Shown: positions 25,109 through 33,186, counted from the stretch's first letter. The stretch: DNA of 64,000 nt from Thermocatellispora tengchongensis (GCF_014202315.1 NZ_JACHGN010000001.1:333757-397756), one strand, 5' to 3'. The notes: generated from the sequence alone by a model not told the origin. Numbers and translations are program-made.

Positions 25109-25541
25109 GGGACGCCCCCGCCCCGCCGCGCTCCATACGCCCGAGCCACGCCCAGGCGGTCATGGCCGCCGCTCCCCCGAACACCATCATCCCGAGCGGG
25201 AAGTGCCCGACCAGGTCACGCGCGTAGCCCAGCCCCACCTGAGCCTCCAGCAGCACCAGCAGCGCCACGCTCGCCCAGACCGGCCACACCTTCCCCCGCC
25301 CCCGCCGCCACAGCACGACCACGGCGACGAGCTGAAGAACCAGCAGCCCCGTGGTCACGTGGGCGTTCATCTCGTGCGCTTTGAGCAGATCGACGTCACC
25401 GGTGACGAACAACCCCGCGAGCACGGCCTGCGCGAGCACCCCGAGCAGATGCAGGACGCACGTCACCCGCACCGCCCAGACGATCCACACCGGCACCCCA
25501 CTCCGCACCGATGCCGGCGCCACCGCCAGCGTGGAGCTCAT
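25101..25541 (-). CDS. Four-helix membrane protein (DUF6220-like)
   Basis: 146 residues from MSSTLAVAPAS with GGGGAGG before the ATG. Four membrane helices (about 20-45, 55-75, 80-100, 110-135), with DLLKAHEMNAHVTTGLL between the first two: conserved His residues in membrane helices might bind haem or copper. It resembles small actinobacterial proteins I associate with DUF6220. Coupled to the multicopper oxidase gene by overlap, it may anchor it, supply electrons or handle copper. The DUF label is from memory. Confidence 0.7.
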   Translation of the reverse strand: MSSTLAVAPASVRSGVPVWIVWAVRVTCVLHLLGVLAQAVLAGLFVTGDVDLLKAHEMNAHVTTGLLVLQLVAVVVLWRRGRGKVWPVWASVALLVLLEAQVGLGYARDLVGHFPLGMMVFGGAAAMTAWAWLGRMERGGAGASHG

Positions 25542-26240
25542 GGCTACCTCCCCTTCTTCGGCGCCCTCATCCTGGCCGTGTTCCGCCCGCGGATCGTCAG
25601 CCCAGGGGAGTGTGCTCTCCGTACGCCCCCGGATGTACGCCCGCCCGCCACTCCCTCCTCCGTACGCCATGCGGCGTACGACGGCACAGACCCCAGGACG
25701 GACGCCCCTCACCAACTCACCCGCCCCACCAGCTCACCGGCCTCCACCAGCTCACCCCGCCCCCACCCGCCCACCGAGCCCACGGCCGCCCGCCCAAAGG
25801 TGCCCCCGCCCCGAGGGCCGCCCAGCTCATAGCCCCTGCCCCCTGCACCTCCGCCGCCGCGCCACCGAGCGCACAGCCGCCTGCGCAGAAGGCACCGCCC
25901 GCCTTCCCACCGGCCGAGCGCACATCGGCCTGCCCCAAAGGCGCCACCCGCGTCCACGCCGCCCAGCCCACCACACATCAAGGCACCGCCCCCCGCCACC
26001 GGGCCGAATGCACAGCGCACCCCGCGGCCGGGCTGGGGCGCGACCGGGTTGGGGCGCGACCGGGGCTAGGGCGCGGCCCGACGCCAGAGGCACCGCCCGC
26101 TCGCTGCCGACGAGCGCACAGTCCCTCGCAGCAAAAAGCACCCCAGCCGGCGGCAGATGACGCCCCCCACCCCCACCCCCAATATATTCAGATGAATCAA
26201 TCGGCGAACCCGGCTACCGTTGATCTCGCTTCAGGTGACC
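25542..26240. other. Intergenic with degenerate repeats
   Basis: About 700 bases without a credible gene. From about 25780 to 26150 runs a degenerate repeat whose recurring parts are GAGCGCACAG (about 25863, 25914, 26112; variant near 26004) and AAGGCACCGCCCGC-like strings (about 25887, 25936, 25980, 26090, 26133), spaced roughly 50-110 bases. ORFs crossing it are Gly/Arg or Ala/Pro low-complexity shadows. AATATATT at 26181 is an AT-rich spot ahead of the RNA cluster and could contain a promoter -10 element. Confidence 0.6.
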
Positions 26241-26245
26241 GAGAA

Positions 26246-26288
26246 GGCTCCGGTTCCTTCATTTCCCAGATGAAGCCGAACCGGTGCC
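26246..26288 (+). ncRNA. Hairpin related to the Y-RNA Ro-binding stem (no tRNA-like part)
   Basis: A 16-bp stem: GGC-T-CCGGTTC-CTTCAT pairs with ATGAAG-CC-GAACCGG-T-GCC, loop TTTCCCAG-like. The 5' strand, with GAAGGC..CGGTT.CTTCATT, follows closely the 5' strand of the first Y RNA 80 bases downstream (GAAGGC..CGGTTACTTCATT). This may be a minimal or degenerate Y RNA, or a structured leader of the cluster transcript. Confidence 0.4.
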
Positions 26289-26324
26289 CCATCCGTCCTC
26301 CGGAGCCCACAACTTAATTCGATA

Positions 26325-26471
26325 CCTCCCCGGTGCGAAGGCAGCGGTTACTTCATTGGGACTGGCAGGGCGCGGGTTCGAATCCCGCTCGCCCGGAAGA
26401 AATTCCGGGCGGTAGCTCAGTCAGGGAGAGCAGTTGAGTGAACACCGCCGCCGACTCCGATCTCGGGGAGG
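26325..26471 (+). ncRNA. Y RNA 1 with permuted tRNA-like module
   Basis: 147 bases. Closing stem CCTCCCCG (26325-26332) with CGGGGAGG (26464-26471). Above it a Ro-binding-like helix, GGCAGCGGT with ACCGCCGCC (one A-C mismatch), 5' strand GGTGCGAAGGCAGCGGTTAC close to the animal Y-RNA consensus. At the top a tRNA mimic read in permuted order: T-arm GCGGG-TTCGAAT-CCCGC (26372-26388), acceptor stem CGCCCGGAA closed by a GAAA tetraloop to TTCCGGGCG (26390-26411), linker, D-arm GCTC-AGTCAGGGA-GAGC (26415-26431). This is the YrlA plan, where the acceptor end is capped and the anticodon side opens into the Ro stem. TAATTC five bases upstream could be the -10. Confidence 0.85.
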
Positions 26472-26487
26472 CCCGACATAACACGCA

Positions 26488-26600
26488 CCTTCCCGGTGCG
26501 ACGACAGCGGTTACTTCGAGGTTCGACTCCTTGCAGGCCCACCCATGGGCCTGATGTCCGATCGGCCGGACAATCCGCCGTCATCTTGACCTCGGGAGGG
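26488..26600 (+). ncRNA. Y RNA 2 with permuted tRNA-like module
   Basis: 113 bases. Closing stem CCTTCCCG (26488-26495) with CGGGAGGG (26593-26600). Ro-like helix GACAGCGG with CCGCCGTC, with an A-C mismatch at the same place as in RNA 1. T-arm CGAGG-TTCGACT-CCTTG (26517-26533), abutting acceptor stem CAGGCCC/GGGCCTG (26534-26553) with a short loop, two-base linker AT, D-arm GTCC-GATCGGCC-GGAC (26556-26571). All helices differ in sequence from RNA 1 but keep pairing, which is strong support for the fold. ACATAAC just upstream may be a -10 or a processing spacer. Confidence 0.83.
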
Positions 26601-26614
26601 CACAACTTCAGATC

Positions 26615-26751
26615 GCGCCCGGTGCGCAGACAACGGATACTTCCTCTCTCAAAGGAGAGACGCGGGTTCGAATCCCGCCGCCGGCACGTGCCGGCGTCGT
26701 CTAGCGGCCCAGGACACTTACGTCTCCGTCGTCGAATTCGATCTCGGGCGC
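26615..26751 (+). ncRNA. Y RNA 3 with permuted tRNA-like module and extra arm
   Basis: 137 bases. Closing stem GCGCCCG (26615-26621) with CGGGCGC (26745-26751). Ro-like helix GACAACGGA with TCCGTCGTC (A-C mismatch again). T-arm GCGGG-TTCGAAT-CCCGC (26662-26678), abutting acceptor CGCCGGC-ACGT-GCCGGCG (26679-26696), linker TC, D-arm GTCT-AGCGGCCCA-GGAC (26699-26715), which looks like the D-arm of tRNA-Glu. Unlike the others it has a hairpin CTCTC-TCAAAG-GAGAG (26644-26659) just before the T-arm, where a long variable arm would be in a tRNA. The Ro60-like gene starts 55 bases downstream. Confidence 0.85.
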
Positions 26752-26806
26752 CATCTGGAACGCTGCCCCTCTCCTCCGACCATGACACGAGAAAGGGGCC
26801 AGCCGA

Positions 26807-28375
26807 ATGAGCAAGTTCAACCGCAGCACGACCCGGCCTGCGGCCTCCAGCCCGATCACGAGCGAGGCCGTCCCGAGCGGCCGCACCCACGAGGGCGCCC
26901 CCGGGTACGCGCGCGACACCAAGAGCGAGCTGTTCCTGCTCGCGGTCGCCAACATGGTCGGTGAGGACACCTTCTACGAGGGCAAGAACGAGCGCGACGC
27001 CCGCTTCCGCGCCCTGGTGCACAAGGTGGCCGTGGACGACGGCGAGTGGATGGCCGCGTTCCTCACGTGGCTGCGCGGAACCGGCAACATGCGCACCGCC
27101 TCCGTCGTCGGCGCGCTGGAGGCCGTCGCCGCCCGTCTCGCCGAGGGGCTGGCCGGCGGCAACCGGCAGATGGTCGCCGCGGTGCTGCAGCGTGCCGACG
27201 AGCCCGGCGAGGCGCTGGCGTACTGGACCTCCCAGTACGGACGTGCGGTGCCGAAGCCGGTCAAGCGCGGCATCGCCGACGCGGTCCAGCGCCTGTACAC
27301 CGAGCGGAACCTCGCCAAGTACGACACCGACAGCAAGGGCTACCGGTTCGGTGACGTCGTCGATCTCGTGCACCCCGCTCCGGCGGCGGACAAGCCGTGG
27401 CAGGGCGACCTGTTCGCGCACGCGCTGGACCGGCGGCACGGCCGCGACAAGCCCATCCCGGAGAGCCTGAGCATGCTCCGCCGCCGCGCCGAGCTGCTCG
27501 CGCTCCCCGTGGCGGAGCGGCGTACGGTGCTGGACGAGGCCCCGGAGCGGCTCGCCGCGGCGGGCATGACCTGGGAGGCGCTGGCCGGCTGGCTGCAGGG
27601 CCCGATGGACGCGCAGGCATGGACTACCATGATCCCGTCCATGGGGTACATGGCATGCCTTCGCAACCTCAGGAACTTCGACGAGGCCGGCGTGCCCGAC
27701 GACGTGGCGGCCCGGGTCGCCGCGAAGCTGGCCGACCCGGACGAGGTCGCCCGGTCGCGCCAGTTCCCGTTCCGGTTCCTGGCGGCGTACAAGCACGCGC
27801 CGTCGCTGCGATGGGCGCACGCGCTGGAGCAGGCGCTCGGCCACTCGCTGGCGAACGTGCCCGCGCTCACCGGCCGTACGCTGATCCTGGTCGACCGCTC
27901 GGGCTCGATGTTCGACGGCATCTCGGCACGGACGAAGCTCAACCGAGCCGACTCCGCCGCCGTCTTCGGCGCCGCCCTCGCCGTCCGCGCAGCCGGCGCG
28001 GACCTCGTCGAGTTCGGCACCCACTCCAAGCCGGTCCCGTTCCGCCGGAGCGAGTCGGTGTTGCGGATCGTGGAGCGCTTCGGCAGCCTGGGCGGCACCA
28101 ACACCGCCGTGGCGGTCCGCCGCCACTACCGGGGCCACGACCGAGTCGTGATCGTCACCGACGAGCAGGCCTGGGCCGGCTACCGCGGCGAGGAGCCGAC
28201 CCGCCAGGTCCCGCCGCACGTCCCGGTCTACACCTGGAACCTGGCCGGCTACCGATTCGGCCACGGCCCGTCCGGCACCCAGAACCGCCACACCTTCGGC
28301 GGTCTGACCGACGCGGCCTTCCAGATGATCCCCCTGATCGAGGCAGGCCGGAACGCGACCTGGCCCTGGCAGTAG
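26807..28375 (+). CDS. rsr: TROVE-domain protein, Ro60/Rsr orthologue
   Basis: 522 residues from ATG (AGAAAGGGGCC upstream). A HEAT-repeat ring domain (about 20-350) begins with NYARDT-like GYARDTKSELFLLAVANMVGEDTFYEG, continues with FRALVHKVAVDDGEWMAAFLTWLRG, and is followed by a von Willebrand A domain with MIDAS motif DRSGS (about 360) and distal TDEQAW (about 450). Ro60 rings bind single-stranded RNA ends in the central hole and Y RNA on the outer surface; in Deinococcus Rsr acts with polynucleotide phosphorylase and in RNA turnover under stress. Three Y-RNA-like genes directly upstream fix the assignment. No rtcB/rtcA RNA-repair genes flank it. Confidence 0.93.
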   Translation: MSKFNRSTTRPAASSPITSEAVPSGRTHEGAPGYARDTKSELFLLAVANMVGEDTFYEGKNERDARFRALVHKVAVDDGEWMAAFLTWLRGTGNMRTASVVGALEAVAARLAEGLAGGNRQMVAAVLQRADEPGEALAYWTSQYGRAVPKPVKRGIADAVQRLYTERNLAKYDTDSKGYRFGDVVDLVHPAPAADKPWQGDLFAHALDRRHGRDKPIPESLSMLRRRAELLALPVAERRTVLDEAPERLAAAGMTWEALAGWLQGPMDAQAWTTMIPSMGYMACLRNLRNFDEAGVPDDVAARVAAKLADPDEVARSRQFPFRFLAAYKHAPSLRWAHALEQALGHSLANVPALTGRTLILVDRSGSMFDGISARTKLNRADSAAVFGAALAVRAAGADLVEFGTHSKPVPFRRSESVLRIVERFGSLGGTNTAVAVRRHYRGHDRVVIVTDEQAWAGYRGEEPTRQVPPHVPVYTWNLAGYRFGHGPSGTQNRHTFGGLTDAAFQMIPLIEAGRNATWPWQ

Positions 28376-28467
28376 CCACAACCCTCCGGACCCCCTCGCC
28401 GGCCCGCCGAGCGCCGGCAATCGACCGGTAACCGGCAACCGGCCGAGCTCGGGCTAGCGTCCCGTCA

Positions 28468-28690
28468 GCCGGGGCCGGTGGGCGGCGAGCCCCAGGCAGG
28501 CGGTCCCCGTCGGCCATGGCCGGTGACCGGGCCCAGTCAAACGGCCCTGTTGACCATGGCCGGTGGGGGCCGGGCTCAGGCAAACGATCCCATCGGCCAG
28601 GTCAGTGGTTGGGCTCAGTCAAACGGCCCTGTTGACCATGGCCGGTGGGGGCCGGGCTCAGGCAAACGACCCCATCGGCCAGGGCTGGCA
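28468..28690. repeat. Tandem repeat of about 41 bp, five units in an 82-bp higher-order pattern
   Basis: Two alternating unit types: one with AGTCAAACGGCCCTGTTGAC then CATGGCCGGTGG, the other with AGGCAAACGA(T/C)CCCATCGG. The AGTCAAACGG string recurs at 28535 and 28617 (82-base period) and CATGGCCGGTG at about 28515, 28555 and 28637. It lies between the Ro60-like gene and the convergent Spo0M gene. No ORF supports coding. Confidence 0.85.
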
Positions 28691-28794
28691 TCACGCCCAC
28701 CCTGCAGCGCTGAGGCATCTCGCCCGCCAGCAGCACCGAAGGCGTCGCTCGGCGTCCCTGCCCGGGCCCACTCAGTCCCCCTACTCCTTACTCC

Positions 28795-29754
28795 CTACTC
28801 CTCCTCCTCGCCCTCGAAGAAGTCGCCGATTTCGTCGACGACCTCGGCGGCGACGAAGCCGGCCGCCACGCCCGCGGCTCCGGCTGCGACGGCCGCGCCC
28901 ATCCCACCGCCTCCATGGTGGTGGTGGTCGTTGTCGTGGTATCCGCCGTAGTAGTCGTCGTTGTGCCCGTGGCTCGGGACCCGGTACTGGGCGAGACCGG
29001 CGATCCAGTCGTTGATGTGCGCGGACCAGTCCATGGCCAGGGCGTCTTGGTGGCTGACATGGAACCGGCCGAACGAGTCACTGCCGCCGGAGAACATGCC
29101 GCCGCGCTTGTCGGCCTCCAGGATCACCTCAAGCCCGTCCGCGGCCGTGACGAAGGTCAGCTCGACCTCGTTGACCTGGCCGGCGTACTGCGGCGGCGGG
29201 TAGAACTCGATCTCCTGGAAGAACGGCAGCTCCTGGTAGACGCCATGGATGCGGCCCATCTCCAGGTCCGCGCTGCGGAACTGGAACCCGAGCCGGTCGA
29301 ACGCCTGAAGTACCCGCTCCTGGGAGGGCGTAGGCCGTACCGAGACCGGGTCGAGGTCGCCCTTGTCCACGGCCTTGGCGATGGCCAACTCCGTCCGTAC
29401 GCCCAGCGCCATCCCGTGCAGCGGCCGGCCGAGCACCTCGGTGATCGGCGTCTCCCACGGAACCGGAATCTGGAACGGGATGGCTCGTTCCTCCCCGGTC
29501 CCGAGCCGGAACGGGCCGGACACCTCGGCCCGGAAGAACTCGATGGTGCCGGTGGCCTCTCCCTCCGGGTGTTCCGCCTCGACCCGGGTGACGAGGCCCA
29601 GGGCCACGTGCTCGATCTCCGCCTCGAAGTCGCCCCCCTTGATGCGTACCTCCCCGGTGAGCATGCCGCCAGGCTCGGCGTACGGGGACGCCAGCACGGT
29701 ATCCACCGACGGGCCGCCCACGCCGAGCGCGCCCAGCATTCGCTTGAAGACCAC
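28795..29754 (-). CDS. spo0M: Spo0M-family sporulation-control protein
   Basis: 319 residues from GTG with GAGCGAGGG just upstream, giving VVFKRMLGALGVGGPSVDTVL, the family N-terminus. An arrestin-like beta-sandwich pair covers about 10-245: GGMLTGEVRIKGGD, FQIPVPWETPITEVLG, FQFRSADLEMGRIHG and FYPPPQYAGQVNEVELTF. The tail is His/Gly/Asp-rich (HGHNDDYYGGYHDNDHHHH), then a hydrophobic Ala/Gly stretch and an acidic end. In Bacillus Spo0M influences sporulation phosphorelay and stress; in actinomycetes the role is not established. The His-rich tail may bind metal. Confidence 0.88.
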   Translation of the reverse strand: MVFKRMLGALGVGGPSVDTVLASPYAEPGGMLTGEVRIKGGDFEAEIEHVALGLVTRVEAEHPEGEATGTIEFFRAEVSGPFRLGTGEERAIPFQIPVPWETPITEVLGRPLHGMALGVRTELAIAKAVDKGDLDPVSVRPTPSQERVLQAFDRLGFQFRSADLEMGRIHGVYQELPFFQEIEFYPPPQYAGQVNEVELTFVTAADGLEVILEADKRGGMFSGGSDSFGRFHVSHQDALAMDWSAHINDWIAGLAQYRVPSHGHNDDYYGGYHDNDHHHHGGGGMGAAVAAGAAGVAAGFVAAEVVDEIGDFFEGEEEE

Positions 29755-30258
29755 GATCCCTCGCTCTCTCATGATCAACGATCCGCTACCCCGAACGGCC
29801 GGTTCGCCCCCGAGGTTCCCGCGGCCCGGCCCCGGGTAGCGCGTTGTGGCCCGAACGGCAGGACCCCCGCTCACCAGCACATCCTCCCCGATCCCGAGCG
29901 CACAGGCGGGCCGAATCCAACCTCACCCAAGAACGTCCCGTTATCGCCGGGGTCGGACGCCGGTCGTAAGCACGGCCCTGGGCTCGGCCCTCCACGGACA
30001 GTGAGTGCGGGAGTGCCCCACCAACGCGCGCACCCCTAGCCACCAGGCGTACCGCCGCACGTCCCCGAGGAGGGACGCACACCCGTACCCGTCAAGCCCA
30101 CGCCCGGCTCCCACGCCGCCCCGGCCTGCTCAACGTGGCGGCGTCTACCAGATCGGGGACCGGCCAGTGCGGAGGGACGAGCCGACCCGCCCTGAGGCGC
30201 GGCCTTGACGACGGACGCCCGCGCCCGGTCGGCCTGCCCGGCCTGCCGCGAGAACCCC
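29755..30258. other. Intergenic, no gene seen
   Basis: About 500 bases between two leftward genes. ORFs here are Arg/Pro-rich and lack ribosome sites. It must contain the Spo0M promoter. No repeat or strong hairpin noticed. Confidence 0.5.
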
Positions 30259-31698
30259 TTACGTGAGGACGGGCAAGGAGGTCAGGACGCGGCCTCCGGT
30301 CGTATGGATACGGGTCGGGAGACCGCTCGGGCGCAGGTCGGGATGGCGTTGGAACAGGGTGTGGACGGCGATTCTCGTCTCAAGGCGGGCCAGGGCGGCG
30401 CCGAGGCAATGATGGGAGCCGGGGGCGAAGGACAGATGTGACCGCGCGTTGTCACGCTGGAGGTCGAAGGTGTTGGGGTCGGCGAACACGGCCGGGTCGC
30501 GGTTGGCGCCGCCGATCACGACGAGGATCGCGGTGCCGCGAGGGAGAGTCTGGCCGTCGATGGTCACCTCCTCCAGGGTCACCCGGCCGGTGAACTGCAC
30601 CGGTGAGTCGAAGCGCAGGCTCTCCTCGACCAGGTTGGCGGCCGATCGCGGGTCGTCGAGTGCGGCGCGGCGGCGCGGATCGTCCAGGAGGGCGAGCACG
30701 GTGTTGGAGATCAGCCAGGGCGTGGTGTCGTAGCCCGCGAACAGGACCATCTCCAGGGTGGCCACCAGGTCTCTGTCACTGGTGGTGCCGTCTGCGGCCA
30801 GCTTGCTGATCAGGTCGTCCTGGGGGTCGGTGCGGCGCCGCTCGATGAGTTGGGTCAGCATCGCCTGGACCTCGGGCAGCACCTGGCGCCACCGTCTGAG
30901 GTCGCGCACCGAGTTGGGACCCGCGACCATGGCGGTCGCGGCGCGTGACCAGCGCAGGAAGGTCGGGATGTCGGGATTGGGAATGCCGAGCAGTTCGGCG
31001 GTGACCAGCAGCGGCAGGATGGCGGCGTAGTCGCGCACCACGTCGAACCGGCCGGAGGGCGCCTGGTCGAGCAGGTCGTGGGCCAGGGCCTCGATCCGCG
31101 GCTGCCGGGCCTCGATCTCGGCGGGCCGGAACCCGGCGGCGGCCAGCCTGCGCAGCCGGGCGTGCCTCGGGCCGTCGAGGGCGCCGAAGGACTCCACCAG
31201 CGGGTCCACCGGGCCGTGCCGGGGCAGGGGGAGCGGGCCCGCGCGCTCGCCGCTCCCTGGGCTCGTCGGGCCGAACGTGCCCGCGGCGGCCGGGGCTGCG
31301 GTCGTCGCGATCAACGCCGGGTGTTCGGCTGCGGACTCGGAAGCCACGATCTCGGACTGCGAAGCCCGGTGGCCGCGGCCCGGCGGCCTGATCCCGATCC
31401 CTGGGTGGCGCAGGACCTCCTCGGCGGTCTCGTGGCCGGCGGTGAGGTAGAAGCCGAGCTTGCTGCGTACGAGGCCGCCGTGGCGCCGCAGGTACGCGTA
31501 GAACGGGTACGGGTTGGCCTGGAGACGGGGCTGCAGCACCATGGCGCCGAGGTCGCCGACGGCCAAGGCGGCCGTGATCGCGGCCTTGCCGCCGATGATC
31601 CCCAGCCATCGGCGCATCGTCTCCAGGGGGCCGCTGCCGAAGATCGGCGCTTTGCCGATGTGCGAGATACCGAGTTCCAGGTTGTCGAAGGTGCGCAT
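30259..31698 (-). CDS. Cytochrome P450
   Basis: 479 residues from ATG with AGGAGG six bases upstream. Key P450 parts: I-helix FAGYDTTPW (about 320), K-helix E-E-S-L-R (about 363), and the haem loop FAPGSHHCLGAALARLE with the ligand Cys at about 427. An insert of about 50 residues rich in Ala, Pro and Gly (EHPALIATTAAPAAAGTFGP...) sits between the B and C helix region, longer than in typical bacterial P450s of about 400 residues. Soluble, needs ferredoxin and reductase from elsewhere. Substrate unknown; the N-terminal 45 residues before the first P450 strand are also longer than usual. Confidence 0.92.
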   Translation of the reverse strand: MRTFDNLELGISHIGKAPIFGSGPLETMRRWLGIIGGKAAITAALAVGDLGAMVLQPRLQANPYPFYAYLRRHGGLVRSKLGFYLTAGHETAEEVLRHPGIGIRPPGRGHRASQSEIVASESAAEHPALIATTAAPAAAGTFGPTSPGSGERAGPLPLPRHGPVDPLVESFGALDGPRHARLRRLAAAGFRPAEIEARQPRIEALAHDLLDQAPSGRFDVVRDYAAILPLLVTAELLGIPNPDIPTFLRWSRAATAMVAGPNSVRDLRRWRQVLPEVQAMLTQLIERRRTDPQDDLISKLAADGTTSDRDLVATLEMVLFAGYDTTPWLISNTVLALLDDPRRRAALDDPRSAANLVEESLRFDSPVQFTGRVTLEEVTIDGQTLPRGTAILVVIGGANRDPAVFADPNTFDLQRDNARSHLSFAPGSHHCLGAALARLETRIAVHTLFQRHPDLRPSGLPTRIHTTGGRVLTSLPVLT

Positions 31699-32538
31699 GA
31701 CGTTCCTCCTCGTTGCCATGGCGCGAGCCTGTGCGGCGCGCGGTGCGGACGTGCGGGTGCGGGTGCCGGCCCGCCAGACCGCCAGACCGTGCGCTCAGAT
31801 CCGCCGTGGACTGGGCGGCAGCGCGGTCTGGCGGGCGCGGGCTGGGCGGCAGTGTGGTCTGAGCGCGGGGTGGGCGGCGGTGTGCTCTGGCGGGCGCGGT
31901 GGCGCTGCGGGTACTTCGCGGTGGCGCTGTGGGTGCTATGCGGCGGTGCTGTGGCTTTTTCGCGGGTGACGCTGTGCGGTGACCGTCGGTAGCTGGCAGG
32001 CGGCGTCAGTGGTGCTGCGTACGGATGCGTGGCAGGCGTTGTGGCTGCGCTGGGTTGTGCGTCGCTGGAATTAGGCGAAATCAGGCGAAATCGGACGAGA
32101 CTGCGGCGTGATGGACCGGCTGGTGCGTACGGCGGTGCTTCGGGCCGGGTGGGCCTCAAACGGGACTGCGCATGCCGGGGTACGGCATGAGGAGGGTCCG
32201 GACGGACCCGTTGGAGCAGTACGGCGAGATGTGGCGAATCCGACGACGAACTGCATCGGCGCCTATGCGGGCGGTGTCAACGGGCCGGATATATGCGGTC
32301 TATGCGGATAAGGCGTGCTGTTCGGCAGAACAAGAAGAACGGGACGTACGTACGGCCACAGGGCCGACGAACGGGCTCTCGGAGGCGACGTCGGAGGCGG
32401 CGAACGGCTTCACATGGCGATGGCTTCAGTAGGCGATCGATCGATACCGTGAGTGAGTTCCTTCGGGCGGTGACGGATGAGCCGCATCACCGAAGCAAGC
32501 AGCCTTCGACGGGCCCGGAGCGGTCGTGCCCCCAAGTC
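31699..32538. other. Intergenic, repeat-rich
   Basis: About 840 bases. 31810-31905 carries three imperfect copies of TGGGCGGCAG(C/T)G(C/T)GGTCTG-like sequence about 30-35 bases apart. The part from 32240 to 32450 is less GC-rich with many CGGCG/ACG mixtures and short ORFs without ribosome sites. No gene supported. Confidence 0.5.
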
Positions 32539-33186
32539 TCAGACGCCCGCCTTGACCGGTTTTCGCTCGTGTTCCTGTTGCTGCTGGTGGCGCCGTCGCC
32601 GGGGCCTGACGTCGAGGTGGGCGTCGAGAGCGTGCAGAGCCTGTTGCGCGTCGAAGCCGCCGGGATCGGACAGCATGCGTACGACGAGGCCGTCGACCAG
32701 GGCCAGGAGCAAGGTGGCCTCCAGCCGGGAATCGACGTCGGGAGCGAACTCGCCGGTCTCGACCCCGTGGTCGATCAGCGCCGCAACGTCGTGGTGCAGG
32801 CCGTTGCGGTGGCGGACCTCGATGGCGGCCAGCTCGTCGACGACGACGGCGCGCGCGAGGAACGCGATCCACACCCGGGCCAGCGCCGTGCCCTCGGCGT
32901 CGGTGGGCAGCCAGGCGGCCAGGTGCTCGCGTAAGTAGTGCGCCACCCCTCTCGCCGTCGAGCCGTGGCCGGCGCGGCCGGTGAGGATGGCCTCCACGTG
33001 GCTGAAGGCCGCGACGAGCATCTCGTCCTTGGTGCGGAAGTAGTACTGGACCTTGGCGGGGGAGACACCCGCCTCGGAGGCGACTTCGCGCACGCTCACC
33101 TCGTCGAGCCCTCGCTCGCACGCGATGGCCATCAGCGCCTCCAGCAGCGATCGCCGCCGCCCCTCGTAGTCACTGTTCGTGGCCAT
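32539..33186 (-). CDS. TetR-family regulator
   Basis: 215 residues. The N-terminal helix-turn-helix (about 12-58) reads RRSLLEALMAIACERGLDEVSV then REVASEAGVSPAKVQYYFRTKDEML. The ligand domain (about 70-195) is the TetR_C type seen in BetI-like repressors (HYLREHLAAWLP, ALVDGLVVRMLSDP). The tail is Arg/Gln-rich. A palindrome ACTCTC-CGT-GAGAGT overlaps its own promoter, so it is likely autorepressed. The adjacent divergent ogt gene and the P450 downstream are possible targets. Confidence 0.9.
   Translation of the reverse strand: MATNSDYEGRRRSLLEALMAIACERGLDEVSVREVASEAGVSPAKVQYYFRTKDEMLVAAFSHVEAILTGRAGHGSTARGVAHYLREHLAAWLPTDAEGTALARVWIAFLARAVVVDELAAIEVRHRNGLHHDVAALIDHGVETGEFAPDVDSRLEATLLLALVDGLVVRMLSDPGGFDAQQALHALDAHLDVRPRRRRHQQQQEHERKPVKAGV

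Noticed and set aside
25709-26160. Gly- or Pro-rich frames in the intergenic repeat region
   Set aside because: Composition follows the repeat, frames open on both strands, no ribosome site.
26372-26431. Ordinary tRNA genes suggested by T-arm and D-arm sequences
   Set aside because: T-arm and acceptor strand precede the D-arm, the acceptor end is closed by a loop, and no anticodon arm is present; the pieces only make sense as Y-RNA modules.
26417-28438. 673-codon minus-strand frame across the Ro60 locus
   Set aside because: Shadow of the high-GC Ro60 gene; no recognisable protein features.
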